A stretch of DNA of 64,000 nt from Cavenderia fasciculata (GCF_000203815.1 NW_004457729.1:372674-436673); one strand, 5' to 3'; positions 27,409 through 39,986 are shown, numbered from the stretch's first letter. The notes: generated by a model from the sequence alone, not told the origin. A program made the numbers and translations.

Positions 27409-28312
27409 TTAACAATTAATAAGCACGTTTTTATTATTATTATTATTTTTAGAGTTAATTGCGCAATGATCGTTGTTGTTGCTATTATTATTCACTTGAT
27501 AGTAATATTCATCATCTTGATTATCTATTATTATTTTATATTTTGTATCGTTTGTTAATTGTGATGATGTAGGTGATTGATAATAGAAACTCATAACAAA
27601 GATTGATAGTTCGAAAATAGGAACGATCGAATAACTTGCAAATACTAAATAGTCGAAAGGTTTGATAAAGACTAACGAGAGAATAGAACAAGCTCCACCG
27701 AGGAAATCCATCACAATGAATACACGACTGTATCCTTGTACTGATTTAGCAGATACGATGTCATAAACAGCTGGGATGAAACCACCGGCCAACGACAAAC
27801 AAGATAATAGAGTGACAACTAATGATAGAGTGAAATCATATTCTTTAAATATATCTAATACATAATAGATACCACATGATATACCAACTGATACTATACC
27901 AATAATAGTAATAGCTATCATTAATCTTTTCAGTGCGACTTTTCTAAAATTTAAAAAAAAAAAAAAAAAAAAAAATGTTAGATCAGCATCACATGATCGT
28001 AATTTGGTTGTTATGTTATACTTTATAAGTACTAATATATATTTACCTATCATAATAGAAATGTTGAAGTAATACAACTAAAATTAAAACAGAAAAGAGA
28101 GTGATTTGTAGAACTAGTGATGGTGGTCTTTGCGTGACGACCAGATAGGGTGCTAGAATGACACCACCTATAAACCATGTGATAAAGCATATCATCGATA
28201 CTCCTTCTGTACTCTTTCTCTGATAGTTTAATCTCACTTGAGGTATTAATTGTACACTCCACAGTATACATCCTGCTGTTCCAAATATATTTGCTGCTAA
28301 TTCACTTTCCAT
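27409..28312 (-). CDS. PQ-loop repeat membrane protein (SLC66-like)
   Basis: Two exons, 28047-28312 and 27409-27943, join in phase 2 and give 266 residues. About seven hydrophobic helices are visible. There are two PQ-loop repeats: the first contains QLIPQVRLNYQRKSTEG and the second FIPAVYDIVSAKSVQGYS (Pro-Ala instead of Pro-Gln). The C-terminal tail is soluble and rich in Asn, Asp and Tyr. PQ-loop proteins of this size include lysosomal amino-acid exporters (SLC66A1/Ypq), cystinosin and others. The substrate cannot be told from the sequence. The gene and its neighbour split the importin array and share its strand. Confidence 0.85.
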
Positions 28313-28671
28313 TATTATCTCTCCTATTCTCTCTATTTCGCGTACTACTACTTTATATTAAATAACAAGTGAGAGTCAATGATAACACTTTCCTCTCTCT
28401 TGACTTTATGCAAACATTGGGGGATTTATAAGAGTTCTCAAAAGAAATAGAACCGACCTCCGAACAAAGATATTTAGATATTTATAAAAAGGGTGTTAAA
28501 CTAAAAAGTTGAGAAGTGACCCCGAAACATTCATAGGTGCTGATGTCATTACACACACTAAACCAAAATAATTATATTATTATATTGTCTTTAATGACCA
28601 ACTTTGTCTTTATAAAGTTTATTATGACGCGTCTTAATTATTATTATTTATTATTATTTATTGTTATTAAT
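28313..28671. other. Spacer upstream of the PQ-loop gene
   Basis: This 359-bp gap lies between the start of the PQ-loop gene and the 3' end of unit H, and is longer than most spacers of the array. It should hold the PQ-loop promoter and the unit H 3' end. A TTATTATTTA repeat run sits at about 28635-28670. No gene or family remnant was seen. Confidence 0.5.
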
Positions 28672-31600
28672 TTACCTCTCAAACAAAAATTTTTGTTTGT
28701 TTAAATAATATTTTAGGTTTTCTCTTGTATCTTCTGATGAAATGTTATGCCAATTTGGTTGTATAGATTCTTTGATAAATGACCAAGTTTGAAGGAGTAA
28801 TTCTTTTTCTTCTTTTGGTCCATAGTCTATGATTCTATAGAGTTGCTCGACATGTTGGTATTCGTTACCGAGACATTGGTTGGGGTAGAGACGGACAATG
28901 GCACAAAAGTTTTGGTTGGTAGGCATAACCTCTTTTGTTTGATAGATTGGCAGCTTGTATAACCATTTTGGAAGAATAACATTGACATTGGCTTCCGGCG
29001 GGAGTGGCACATACCGGAGTATTTTACCGATACTCGGGATAGAGTCGTAGTAGGATGTTGATGAGATCATGGTGTCGAGACCCTGTAACACTTGGACGAC
29101 CCATGGTGAGAATCTATCCTTGCCAATTTGTGCAGCTGTGCCGAGTGTAATCGAAGCTTTTTGTCGCACTGTGTATTTAGAATGGGTCAGACACTCGATC
29201 ATAGGTGGTATGATATGTGGAAAAGTGTTGATGACCGACTGATCCTCGTCACTGCCATACTCTAGATACTGCTCGATAAAAAAGAGTATATTCTCTTTGA
29301 CATAATCATTTTCATAGGTGTGGAGATTGACCGATGACCTCTGTAAGAGGTTGGAGCAAGAGATGAGTGGTGCTGCAAGGAGACCATTTTGCTTGATAGT
29401 CTCGCCAATCGTCTTGTAGATTTCGGTAATCGATTTATGGATCGAATAAAGAAAACTATTGGCGTCTCTGTTGCCAATTACGTCTTGGTTACCATTTCGC
29501 ACCTGTTCTGCGATTTCGGATATCTCTTGCTCTGACTTGCAAAATGCGTCTAGCATCGATTTTACTTGGTCAAATGTCATTACGTTTTTACCCATCACAT
29601 TGATGACTTGGGCTAAAGCGTTTGAATGTCTGGCCGAGAATCGATACTGGAAGTGGTTGAGCGTATAGGAGGCGAGCATCGAATCGAGCATAGAATCGAA
29701 AATCACGCCAAATATCTCTAGTGTCTTGTCGCTACGATCACCGTACTGCAGTTTGGACAGCTTCACCAAGGTTGGTAAACATTCAGAGGAATGTTCCCGA
29801 ATAGTCGAGTTGGATGATGCTACCAATCTGCACAGTGGATCAACCAATCTGTGAATGAATGGTGCCAAAGGTTCATATAAGCCATATGATTCGCCCATGA
29901 TGTTGTTCAAACTAATGAGTGTTGATAATATTGTCTTGGTTGATGTAGTTAATCTATCCTCTTCTCCTTCTTCCTCTTGTTGTTGTTGTTGCATTGTTGT
30001 CTCTAGTGTATTGATAATCATCCTCATGATCATTGGTAAATAGATTTCAAATGACTTGTCAACCACTTGAATAAATAAATCGGTTGCTGTGAAAACCTGG
30101 ATAGCCAAATCAAACGACCCTTCATTCTTTCCAACAAACAACATAAACTTGAACAAATCTTTTGAAAATGTCTTCTTATTGTTCATCACTCTGCCGCACA
30201 TTGAAAATGCCTTGATTGCACGACCACGTAAAAGTCTTGTCTCTATTGTTCCATGATGTTTTTCCAACAATGATAATAGAATTGGAATAAATCTTGGATA
30301 ATACTAAAAAAAAAAAAAAAAAGAAATATTAATTTATTAATTCAATATATCAAATTTGATATTACTACTTGTTCTTCTTCTTCTTCTTTTTACTTACAGG
30401 TATAAAATTTTTTTCAACAATATCTATAAGCGACATTAATGGTACCAATACACTTTCAACTAGATATAATTTTGGTGATTGGAGTAGTATTTCAAATGAG
30501 CTAAATAATCCATCCAAAATAATGTTATCAACAATAATATCCTTTTTATAGGTCAATGACGAATCTATTGATTGTATAAACAGACAACAACTATTTTGGA
30601 TACATTCATTTGTATCACGAATCGTCCTTCCAACGACAACAAATATATCATGAAATTCTCTTGGTTTGATCATCAATGATCTCAATTCAAAATGCATTGA
30701 TAATTGAATTAAACATTGTAATGATGCCCATCTAACTCGGATATTTTCGTCATCAACTAATTTTAATATTGTCCTATAAATAAATTAAAATAAAATAAAT
30801 AAATTAAATAAAATAAATAAAAAATAATAATAATATTATTACAAAGGTACATACTTTAAAATATCTGGAAATTGTAGTTTTATACTTTGTTTGAGGTATG
30901 TACAAGATTTGGATAAATACATCAATGCCGCATATCTTTGTTTCCACAATTGAGAGTTCACTAGGATGTTGAATTGTTTGAAAATTGGTTCTGCAGCACG
31001 TTGATATTGAAATAAACGAGCGAATCGTCCCATGAAATGTGAATCGGCTACATATTCCTCTTTGTTGGTGGTGGTGAATTGGTATGGGATGATAATGTTA
31101 CTCTCTTCAATAGAGTTGGAGTTATAAATGTTGCCTTCTCTGTCAGTTTTGAGAGTGCGGTATGTCCACTCGTCCAATTCGATATCTTTGACCTCGGACA
31201 ACCACCAGTACATATGAGAGACGATGCTCTCAATGTGATTGTCGGTAAAGACATCGAGTGTTTCCTTATTGGCAATATCCATCAGATAATTAAATATTGA
31301 ACCTTTTGTACTTTTATATTTGAAACCTTTTTCATTGCAATGTCTGTTGAGTACCTCTATCAACGTGTCAACGATCAGTGGAATGAGTTCCCTCATCCAT
31401 GCTGGATTATTTCTGTAATAGATACCCGAAAGGTTTTTTACAGTCCTCTTGATAGCTGCTTCATGAACAGGCCCGTCCAAAGCGTCTTGTTGAGTGAGCG
31501 TTGATAGTAGTATGGGTATTTTTGATCTGTACTCGTCTTCGGTCATACCACTTTTAAAATAAATAGTTTCAACCATTATCTTTTGTTTCGCTGCTTCAAA

Positions 31601-32300
31601 GTCATATTGTGATAACACTTCTATCAAAGCACTTGTATTTTGGTGTAATGTTGATCCATTATTATGATTTTTTTCTATATTATAGATAGCTATCAATGGT
31701 ACTTCCAAGTAACTCCAAAGACCTTATAAAACATAAACATATTAATAAATAAATAAATATAAATAATCATAACAAACATACCTTTAGGTACTAAATAACA
31801 TGCAAGTGATTCAATGATACTAATCAAGTGCTCTCTAAAAGTATCTGTAAGTTTAGTATGTAGTAGATTGATTGTTTCAGCCTTGACTATGTCCAATACC
31901 ATTTGTGACATTGATTCTATAGCATCTTTTCCCTCTTTCTTCAACAATCTATCAAATAACTGTACTGCTTTCTCTTTAATCTTTTTATAAATTATAAATA
32001 GATCATTATTATTAGTCATCATAAACTCTCTATTAGGTTCTATAGATACATTCTTGATGTTATCTATAAATGTGTGATAATACATACAGTTGGGTAGTCA
32101 CCCTTGACCATTAAAAAGAGTAACCATGTTACTACTTTATCACTATCTAAAGAATAGTAGTGTTTGAATAGTTGTTTTGCTGCTGATTTAATGCCTTCTA
32201 TGTCTTTGTTTGCATATCTGTTTTTCTGTTTCTGTTCATCTGATCTAGCTAAAATGACTATTATCTCTATAAATTCATCGTCTAGTTGCCAAGTCTCCAT
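28672..32300 (-). CDS. Importin-5-like nuclear transport receptor, unit H (intact)
   Basis: Exons 32088-32300, 31782-31980, 30855-31722, 30398-30773 and 28672-30303 are all open and in phase, giving 1,095 residues, almost exactly the length of human importin-5 (about 1,097 from memory). The N-terminus is METWQLDDEF, in which the usual MEQP motif is altered. The exon 3 HEAT motif is SQLWKQRYAALMYLSKSC. Exon 5 carries ETRLLRGRAIKAFSMCGRVM, close to the KELRLLRGK region of importin-5, then KNVMTFDQVKSMLDAF and AAQIGKDRFSPW. The mid-protein acidic loop of D and E is nearly absent here. This unit and its right-hand neighbours are separated from A to G by the two unrelated genes. Confidence 0.82.
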
Positions 32301-33304
32301 AATAATAAATTATTAATTGTTCGAAGATAGAAAAAATAAGCTTCAAATTTGTCTTATTTTTTTTTTTAATTTTTTTTAATTTTTTGGTCTGTCCCTCCGT
32401 CAAAAAAGTTTTTTCTTTTTATAATAGTTTGTTTCAAGAAGCAAGATAATACATTTATATAAACTATAGGTTAGAAGAAACGATGGCAGGTGATTAGTCT
32501 TTTTCTTTTTTCTTAAAAATCATAAAGATTAAATCAGCACAGTTTTATAGATTGGTCAATTAAAAACAAGAGGAGGATATGGAATGATTGATTAAAGGAC
32601 AAGATGCTCAAAGGGTTTGCTGCTCTTGGAGAATAAAACTCTTACAGATACCTTAAATGTTGGTATCATCACCAGTCATGGGATTCCTTTTAGTTGGTTC
32701 TTAACATACTAGACAGTGGACATTGAATCGCCAGTCGCAATCACTGAACAAACAAGATACCTTACCCCCTTTACCTCTTTCAAGTTGTCGTATCACAAAC
32801 TTGTTTTAGCGTTGTTGGTAAATGCGGAATCTAAATTGGTTTGGGTATGAACCAAAACTACCACTACTACTTCTCATATGATTCACGCCTACAATATATT
32901 GAAGGGATTTCTCATGAACAATTCATAGAGATGCTACTGATCTATAAACTAAACACCATACAGTAATAGACGACCGTTTTTATCATGGCAAACTAGAGAT
33001 CTCTAGTTGCAAATTCAAATCGATTATGTTTGGTGGAGCACGCAAATTTGATACCTAATTTTTTAAAACAATTTTAGCTATGCCGAATATATGCAGCTTG
33101 TCCATAAATTGATTTGGAAAGAGAAGATTTTAAACTTGTCAAAGACAAAAAAGATATTTATCTTTTTTATTTTATTATTATAAATTGATGTTTACCAATA
33201 TTTATCATTTTTATTGATCACTGAAAAGTAGCATGTAGTAGATCTTGAATTTTTAAAAGCCCTACTAGTAGGGCACAAATATATTCCAAATTTAATCAAT
33301 TTTA
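32301..33304. other. About 1 kb without a recognisable gene
   Basis: No open frame longer than about 60 codons with family features was found on either strand, and no tRNA or LTR match. The first 150 bp are T-rich. The central part (about 32600-33060) has a more mixed base composition than normal spacers here, as decayed coding or element DNA would, but no protein motif is readable. Near the right end there is a perfect 16-bp palindrome. It may be the remains of a lost array unit or of an old insertion. Confidence 0.5.
33259..33274. repeat. Perfect 16-bp palindrome
   Basis: GCCCTACTAGTAGGGC is fully self-complementary and GC-rich, set in AT-rich DNA about 30 bp beyond the stop of the 43-codon mini-gene. 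It could be the tip of an inverted repeat left by a transposon, a protein-binding site, or chance. No second copy was noticed in the window. Confidence 0.7.
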
Positions 33305-33436
33305 TTAACTTGTTTCTATTATATTCTTTGTATCTAATGGAATATTATCTATATTTGCTTCAAATGACTGTTGAAGATCTTCTTTTGTTAAAATGACAAC
33401 TAGTTTGATGAATTCATCTGATGGTTGTTCCATCAT
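33305..33436 (-). pseudogene. Mini-gene: family head fused to family tail (43 codons)
   Basis: An open frame starts with MMEQPSDEFIKLVVILTKED, the family's exon 1 head. After about 23 codons it passes without a break into a sequence like the last 20 codons of exon 5 (SFEANIDNIPLDTK, compare SIQSNWDTIPSDTK). The frame is kept to a stop at the usual distance. It is what would remain of one unit after deletion of everything between early exon 1 and the last part of exon 5, about 3.3 kb. It lies in proper order between units H and I. Whether the 43-residue peptide is made is unknown. Confidence 0.7.
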
Positions 33437-33602
33437 TGTACAAAGATTTATAACTATCACACGAAAAAAACATCGATAAATCAGATGAAAGGTCAATCTT
33501 TAGATGAAATTTAAATTAAAAACTAATATTTATATATTTTTAACTCCAACAAGTTGTATGTTTAAGGTGTGCGATATTTAATCTCTTATATCTTTTGGAA
33601 TA

Positions 33603-36600
33603 TTAAAAATTTGATATGATTATTGCTTCATTGATCAATGAAAAGGTTGAAGTGAGTAATTCTTTTTGTTGAGGCTGTAGTTGGGAAATCATATAATAAT
33701 TGATGATTTTGTGTAGTTTGTCAGCATGTTGATATTCTTTACCTAGACATTCGTTGGGGTAGAAACGGATAATGGAACAGAGGTTATCAATAACATTGAC
33801 ACTCTCTTCAGCGTCTTTGATGGGTAGCAGGTTTAACCATTTTGGAATGATGTCACTTAAATTGCTGGCCACCATGTTCAGTGGCACGTATCTGATGATT
33901 TTACCGATACCAGATATGGCAGTTTGACATGCGTACCGATTAAAGTGTTGATCAGAGTATACAGAGACACTTGTGCTAAAGACCTGTAATACCTGCGTGG
34001 CCCATGGTAAGAACCTATCTTTTCCAAGTTGTGCTGCTGCGCCCAGTGCAATTGAAGCGGTCCATACAACCATCTGATCAGAATTGGTGAGACACTGGAT
34101 AATAGTTGGTATGATCTGTGGAAAAGAGTCAATGACCGACTCTTCTTGACCACACCCAATGTATTTCTCCATAAAATCTAGTATACCCCACTTGATTGCA
34201 AACTTTTCTTGATTGTTGGAGAGTTTGTTGCAAAGCTTGTACAATAGATCAGTGATGTGATGAGTGGTACAGTTATTGCGCCATTTTTCTTTGTCATCTC
34301 ACCAACCATGTTGGTCATACAACCAAGAATTTCAGCGGCTCGCTCAGGCAAATAAGGTTTCTCGGCAACTACATATGAGTTTTCTTCGATCTTGTTGTAC
34401 GTGTTTAACACTGAACTTACTTGATCCAATGTCATTGCGCCATTACCAGCTGCTTCTATGACTTTGGTTCCAGTGGTGATAGCTTTCAACAAGATGAAAA
34501 CGTCATGTTCGATTAAGCATGACTTTAGTATTGCATCTAGAATAATTCCAAATATCCTCTCTAATGTCTGATGTGAGTGTGACCTGACCAACCTGATACA
34601 CAATGGTAAACAGTCAAAGGAAAGACGTCGAATATCAGTGCTTACGGGACACATCACCAACTTGCAGAGCGGAGCTACCAGGTCATGTACAAATGGAGCC
34701 ATTGGTTGATAAAGTATGCCATGGTACTGTATACTCTCGACTGTTGAAAGGACTCTTTTGATAACCTGTCGTGATGATGAAGTCAATTCTTCATTTCGAT
34801 TTGGTAATGGTATCTCTAACTCTAAGATAATCATTCTAGTAATCATTGGTATATACACTCCAAACGATTCATTACCAATGGTTTTAATAAATTGATCAGA
34901 TATTTTGAAAACATAGTCTATCAAATCAAACGACTTTTGATTCTTTTTGATATACACCATAAACCTGTTTAAATCCTTTGAAAATGTCTTCTTGCCCATT
35001 ATTTGACCACAAATTGAAAATGCTCTGATTGCAAGATTACGTACTACTTTTGATCCTTTTGTTGCATTTTGTTTTTCCAAAAATGATAATATAGTTTTAA
35101 TAAGATCTCCAAAATACTAAACGAAAGAATGTTAAATGTCTACACTATATGATATGAGGATATGATTTACTTACAGGTTTAAATCTATCTTGTCCAGTTT
35201 GAACTGGTTCTACAAGTCCCATTATTGATGAGAGCGCACTTTCAACGACATCTAAATTTGGTGATTGAAGTAATATTTCAAATGATTGACATAATATTCT
35301 TAAAATGTCACCAACCATCATTTCTTTTGGCAATATATCAATCATGAATTGAATCAATACATTGGAACGATTTCTTATACGCTCCATTGGATTACGAATT
35401 GATTTTTCAATCACTTGGAATATTTCATCTCTTGAATCAATTATCAATTCTCTAAACTCTAATAATCGAATTAAACATTGTAATGATGCCCATCTAACTC
35501 TGATATTTTCGTCATCTGTTAATTTTAATGCTGATCTAAAGGAGTTTAAAAAAAGATAAATAAATTAATAATAAAGTATTATTATGATTTTAAATAAAAT
35601 ACATACTTTAAAACAAATTGTTTAATAATATTTTGAGGATTACAAAATTTAGATAAACACATCAATGCTATAAATCTAATTTTCCATGGTTTTGAATTTA
35701 AAAAGATGTTGAATTGGTTGAAAATTGGTTCTGCAGCACGTTTTTCAAATGAACCTACGAACCTACCAATAATTGAAACAGCTACTGACAGTTGATCTTT
35801 TGATTTGTGGATGGTGGATTCAAACTCTTTGAGAATGTCATTCCCTCGTACTTGATCATAGTTAAAGTGGTAAAGGTTTTTTCCATTGTCAATCTTTGAA
35901 TCAATATTGATCCACTCTTTGAGTACAATATCATTTAGTTTGATGATCCATTTGACCAAATGCACAGTTATACTATCAACTTGTAAATCTGTATAGTGTT
36001 TGAGAGAAATCTTTTCCAAACATTCCACGATACCACTTTTAGTGTTTCCTTCTTTGAAACCTTTTTCACAATGTCTGTCCAATACGTCGATCAAGGTGTC
36101 AATGATTTGTCGACTAAATTCTTCCTTCCATTCTTGAACACCATAATCAAACATTTTATCACGTCTGTTTGCCATTTCAATGGTACAAGTCAGGTTAGTT
36201 ACAATAATACCAATCGATAAAACTCCATCATCAGTCGTGTCGTCGATCTGTGATAGCAATGATAACAACATTGGCATGAATGATCTATACTGTTTATCTG
36301 ACAAGTCCTTTTCAAAACCAGAAGAGTTGATTAGATCTATCAATACCTTTTGTTTCTCTTTTTCAAAGTCATAATTTGATAATATTCCAATTAATAATCT
36401 TGTATTATCCAATATTGGTGATCCATCTTCTCCGTTTTTAATCATCATCTCCAATGATGATTCCCATTCATCCCAATGACCTAAGAATATGAATGTTAAT
36501 GATATAGGATCGAGATTGAATGTGTAATTTATAAATGATTTAATTTATCACATACCTCTAGGTATTAAATAAATAGCAAGTGTTTCAATCATATGAAACA

Positions 36601-37066
36601 AGTGTTGTCTAAATGTATCTGAAAGAGTTGTCCTTAACAAATTAATTGATTCCAACTTTACATCATCCAGTATGAATTCATCTGTCAATGATTCAACAAA
36701 CTCGTTATCTAATAATTTATCAAGTAATTGTACCGATTTCTCTTTAATCTGTTTATAATATGATAACAGCAGTCATTAGTTACTAATGCATCTATATTCA
36801 CCTGATGCACTGATGATGTTGTTATTAATAATACATACATTTGTACAAGTATCATTTACCATTAAATAAAGTAACCATGATACCACAGTCTCAGGCTCTG
36901 ATTGTATATACTCTTTGTATCGTTGTTTTGCATCTTTCCTCTTCTTCTGACAACCATTATTGTCTCGGTTATTATCATCATCATCAAATTTCTTCTTTTT
37001 CTTTGAATGTTGATCAGTTGCTAATATATCAATTATCTCTTTAAATTCTTGATCTGGTTCCTCCAT
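33603..37066 (-). pseudogene. Importin-5-like HEAT protein, unit I, frameshifted
   Basis: Exons are 36839-37066, 36556-36748, 35607-36480, 35175-35535 and 33603-35116. Exons 1 to 4 are open and in phase. The start is MEEPDQEF rather than MEQP. Exon 5 reads well through KKTFSKDLNRFMVYIKKNQ and the MTLDQVSSVLN motif. It then changes frame at about 34245 in the PLITSDLL helix, and continues in the new frame to the end. The C-terminus also runs out of frame at SNF, so the NIPKDIRD tail lies in another frame just downstream. Two frame changes in exon 5 and otherwise good conservation point to a recent loss. Sequencing error remains possible for either one. Confidence 0.78.
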
Positions 37067-37159
37067 ATATATATACATATATTACACATAAAAAAAGGAA
37101 ATAAATAATAAAAAAATAATATCTATCACGACAATAATTATCTTTTAACTCAAACTTTA

Positions 37160-37890
37160 TTATGATTGTATATTTAAGGTATGTGATAGTTGATACCATT
37201 TAAGTTCTGACATATTAAGCCAATTTGATCTGATTATATCTTTGATAAATGTCAAGGTTTGTGAAAGTAATTGTTTCTGTTGTGGTTTGATAGTAATATA
37301 ATATTCAATGATTTGATGTATCTTGTCAACATGTTCATATTCTTGACCAAAACATTCGTTTATATAAAGTCGGATAATGGAACAGAGATTATAGATGACA
37401 ATGTCATTCTCTTCATTATCAACATTTAAATTGATGGGAAGCAGGTTTAACCATTGGGGAATGATGTCACTTAAATTGCTGGCGACCTTGTGCAGTGGCA
37501 CGTATCGGATGATTTTACCGATACTAGAGATGGCATATTGACAAGTATACCTGATGAGGATTTGATCATTGTATACATAGACTCTGGCACTAATGACCTG
37601 TAATACCTGCATGGCCCATGGTAAGAACCTATCTTTTCCAAGTTGTGCTGCAGCTCCCAAAGCAATTGAAGCGGTCCAAACAACCATCTGATCAGAATTG
37701 GTGAGACACTGGATAATAGTTGTGCTGCAGCTCCCAAAGCAATTGAAGCGATCCAAACAACAATCTGATTAGAATGGGTCAAAAACTCGATAATAGTTGG
37801 TATGGTCTGGGAAAAATAGTTGATGGCCGACTCTTGACCACACCCAAAGTATTTCGTCATTAAATCTAGGATACCCAACTTGATTGACAA
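37160..37890 (-). pseudogene. 3' fragment of an importin-5-like unit, chimeric
   Basis: Only the last third of exon 5 is present, from the KLGILDLMTKYFGCGQE helix to the C-terminus. The part below 37720 is very close to unit I (IIQCLTNSDQMVVW, AAAQLGKDRFLPWA, NLSDIIPQWLNLLPI). The part above 37720 is a more diverged paralog (IIEFLTHSNQIVVW). The two overlap out of register: 77 bp is present twice and the frame shifts at the joint. No exons 1 to 4 belong to it. It lies between the start of unit I and the remains of unit J. Confidence 0.75.
37644..37797. repeat. 77-bp out-of-register duplication
   Basis: Copies at 37644-37720 and 37721-37797 both begin TGTGCTGCAGCTCCCAAAGC. They differ at roughly one site in seven, and the left copy is the one that matches unit I. 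This is the scar of a join between two diverged paralogs rather than a fresh duplication of one sequence. Since 77 is not a multiple of three, the frame is lost. Confidence 0.8.
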
Positions 37891-37959
37891 GAGGCAAAAA
37901 ATACCCTTTTTTTAAAAGTTTTATTTTTGTGTAAGTACAAAAAATGGTGATAGTAAATC

Positions 37960-38035
37960 TCATGTCTCTGTTGGAACACTATCCTTATTCGACTGTTGTA
38001 ATAATTCTTTGATAAATAAACAGGTTTCATCGAGA
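37960..38035 (-). pseudogene. C-terminal tail remnant of another importin-5-like unit
   Basis: About 25 codons reading CLFIKELLQQSNKDSVPTET, then a stop, resemble the family tail (TFIKDTIQSNWDTIPSDT). Nothing upstream up to the end of unit J continues it. It is a scrap of a separate copy lying between two other partial copies. Confidence 0.55.
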
Positions 38036-38110
38036 AAATCAATAAAGTGACATTTCAGATATAACAAATCTAGGTCTTGATTATCCTAGAATAAATGTAT
38101 CTCTTTTATC

Positions 38111-39872
38111 TTACCAATTTGATTGTAAAGTATCTTTGATTAATGTTAAGGTTTGTGAGAGCAACTCTTTCTCTTTTTGATTGGAGGTGTTCAAATGTAG
38201 GTATTGATTGACGATTTGGTGTATCTTGTCAACATATTGGTACTCTTTTCCGAGACATTCGTTAGGGTAGAGATGAATAATGCCACAGATAGTAGAGATG
38301 ATAACATCAATGTAGAACTGTGGTTTGTAGGTTGATAGATGATCCAACCATTTTGGAAAGATGGTATTGACATTATTGCTTGAGTTGGGCAGCGGAACAT
38401 TTTGGATGAGAATACCAATCATCGAGACTGCCTTTTCTATGACCATTTTGGCATCATCATCATCAGAGTCTGACAGTGGCATAGAGACCATAATGTCAAA
38501 GGCTTGTAACGCCTCGATAATCCATGGTGTGAATAACGAAAAGACTCTAGAGATGATTGGTATGATGCTTGATTTGTTCCTCACTTCATGTCCGCTAGAG
38601 ACTAAAAACAGAAAAAGGAAATAAATATTTCAAATTATAATTGATTTAGAATATTTAATTTACTTACAGGTTTTAATTTTTCTTTAAAAATAAAAACAAC
38701 CGAATTTAATGATAGTAATGCATGTTTAACAACATTTAAATTTGGTGATTGTAATAGTATTTCAAATGAACTTGATAATACCTCTAATACATTATCAGAA
38801 AGGGTGTCTATTTTCAATGATGACATCATTGTTTGAACCAACTGACAACAACTACTTTGGATTCTTTCATTTGGATCATCACGAATATATTTTCCAATCA
38901 CTTTAAATATTTGATCGGTTGATTTAAAAAAATCAAAATATCCTGCATGATGATCATCGTCTGTCTGTGCATTGTTGGTGTCTTGCTCTTCATTGAAATA
39001 ATCGGGATTATTGTTATTGTCAATATAGTATACTTTATCTGTCAATACTTTGAATGATCCATCATCCTCTACTACTACTACTTGAGTCAGCCACTCGTAT
39101 AAATGAATAATAATTCTTTCAAGATTACGATTTGTAAATTGTTGAGGATTATTTTCGACAATAAGTAACAAGCATTCAAATACTAGACTTTGTGTTTTTT
39201 GATCATTGATCGAATCTCTTGTTCAGTAAAGTCACCGCCATTACCGTTGATCAGTATCACCAACATCTCTATTTTGGCCTTTCTAAAGCCATGATTTGAC
39301 AACGATGCTATCAATGCTCTTATAGTATCTTTTGAAGGTGTCTCTACTTGCTCATCATTTACAATAGCAACGATGGTTGCAATTCATTCCAAAGACCTAA
39401 AGAATTAAATCAAAACATCATCATTAATAAATTAAATACAATTTATAGATTAAAATTGAACATACCTCTTGGTATTAAAATGAGTGCAAGTATGATACCA
39501 AGTAAATGACCAATATAATTATATGTGTAACCAATTGTAATATTTGTCTTTAACAACTCTACTGTTTCAAATTTGACTGCATCCAATATCTCTTTTGGCA
39601 ATGATCTAATTAAAGGTTTTTTTATAAATAATTTATCAAGTAACTGTGCTTGCTGATTTTTCTTTAATCTTTAACAAGTATGAAATAGGAGAAAGATTAT
39701 GCTATATTAGTACTTTACCAAACTCATCAATTTTCATTGTGTGATAGATACATACAGTTTTAAAAGTAGCCTTTATCATTAAATAGAGTAACCATGATAC
39801 TACTTGATTAGGTGTAGACTCTAAACAATCCCTATATGTTTGTTTTGTTTCTATCTTTACTAAACTGTGGTG

Positions 39873-39909
<37 letters not shown>

Positions 39910-39986
39910 TTGTTGTTGTTGTTGTTAGCATGATTCCTTACTTCTTTCTGTATATTTTCAAAGTCTTCTGATGGTTTCTCCATCAT
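38111..39986 (-). pseudogene. Importin-5-like HEAT protein, unit J, collapsed
   Basis: Exon 1 (39756-39986) is open, with MMEKPSEDF, an Asn7 run and a Ser10 run coded by AGC and AAC repeats. Exon 2 (39466-39668) has a small insertion that shifts the frame near its 5' end. Exons 3 and 4 are fused into one block (38668-39396): the end of exon 3, intron 3 and the start of exon 4 are gone, and the frame runs through the joint (near 38935). The first part of that block is also frameshifted. Exon 5 is short (38111-38600): its first two thirds are missing and it resumes at SLFTPWIIEALQAFDIM. At 1.9 kb it is half the normal length. Confidence 0.75.
39874..39925. repeat. CTG/TTG trinucleotide tract coding Ser and Asn
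   Basis: Eleven or so CTG repeats followed by TTG repeats. On the minus strand of exon 1 of unit J these are AAC and then AGC codons, giving the Asn and Ser runs in the linker. Such homopolymer tracts are typical of dictyostelid proteins. The same linker in other units carries other Asn runs. Confidence 0.9.
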
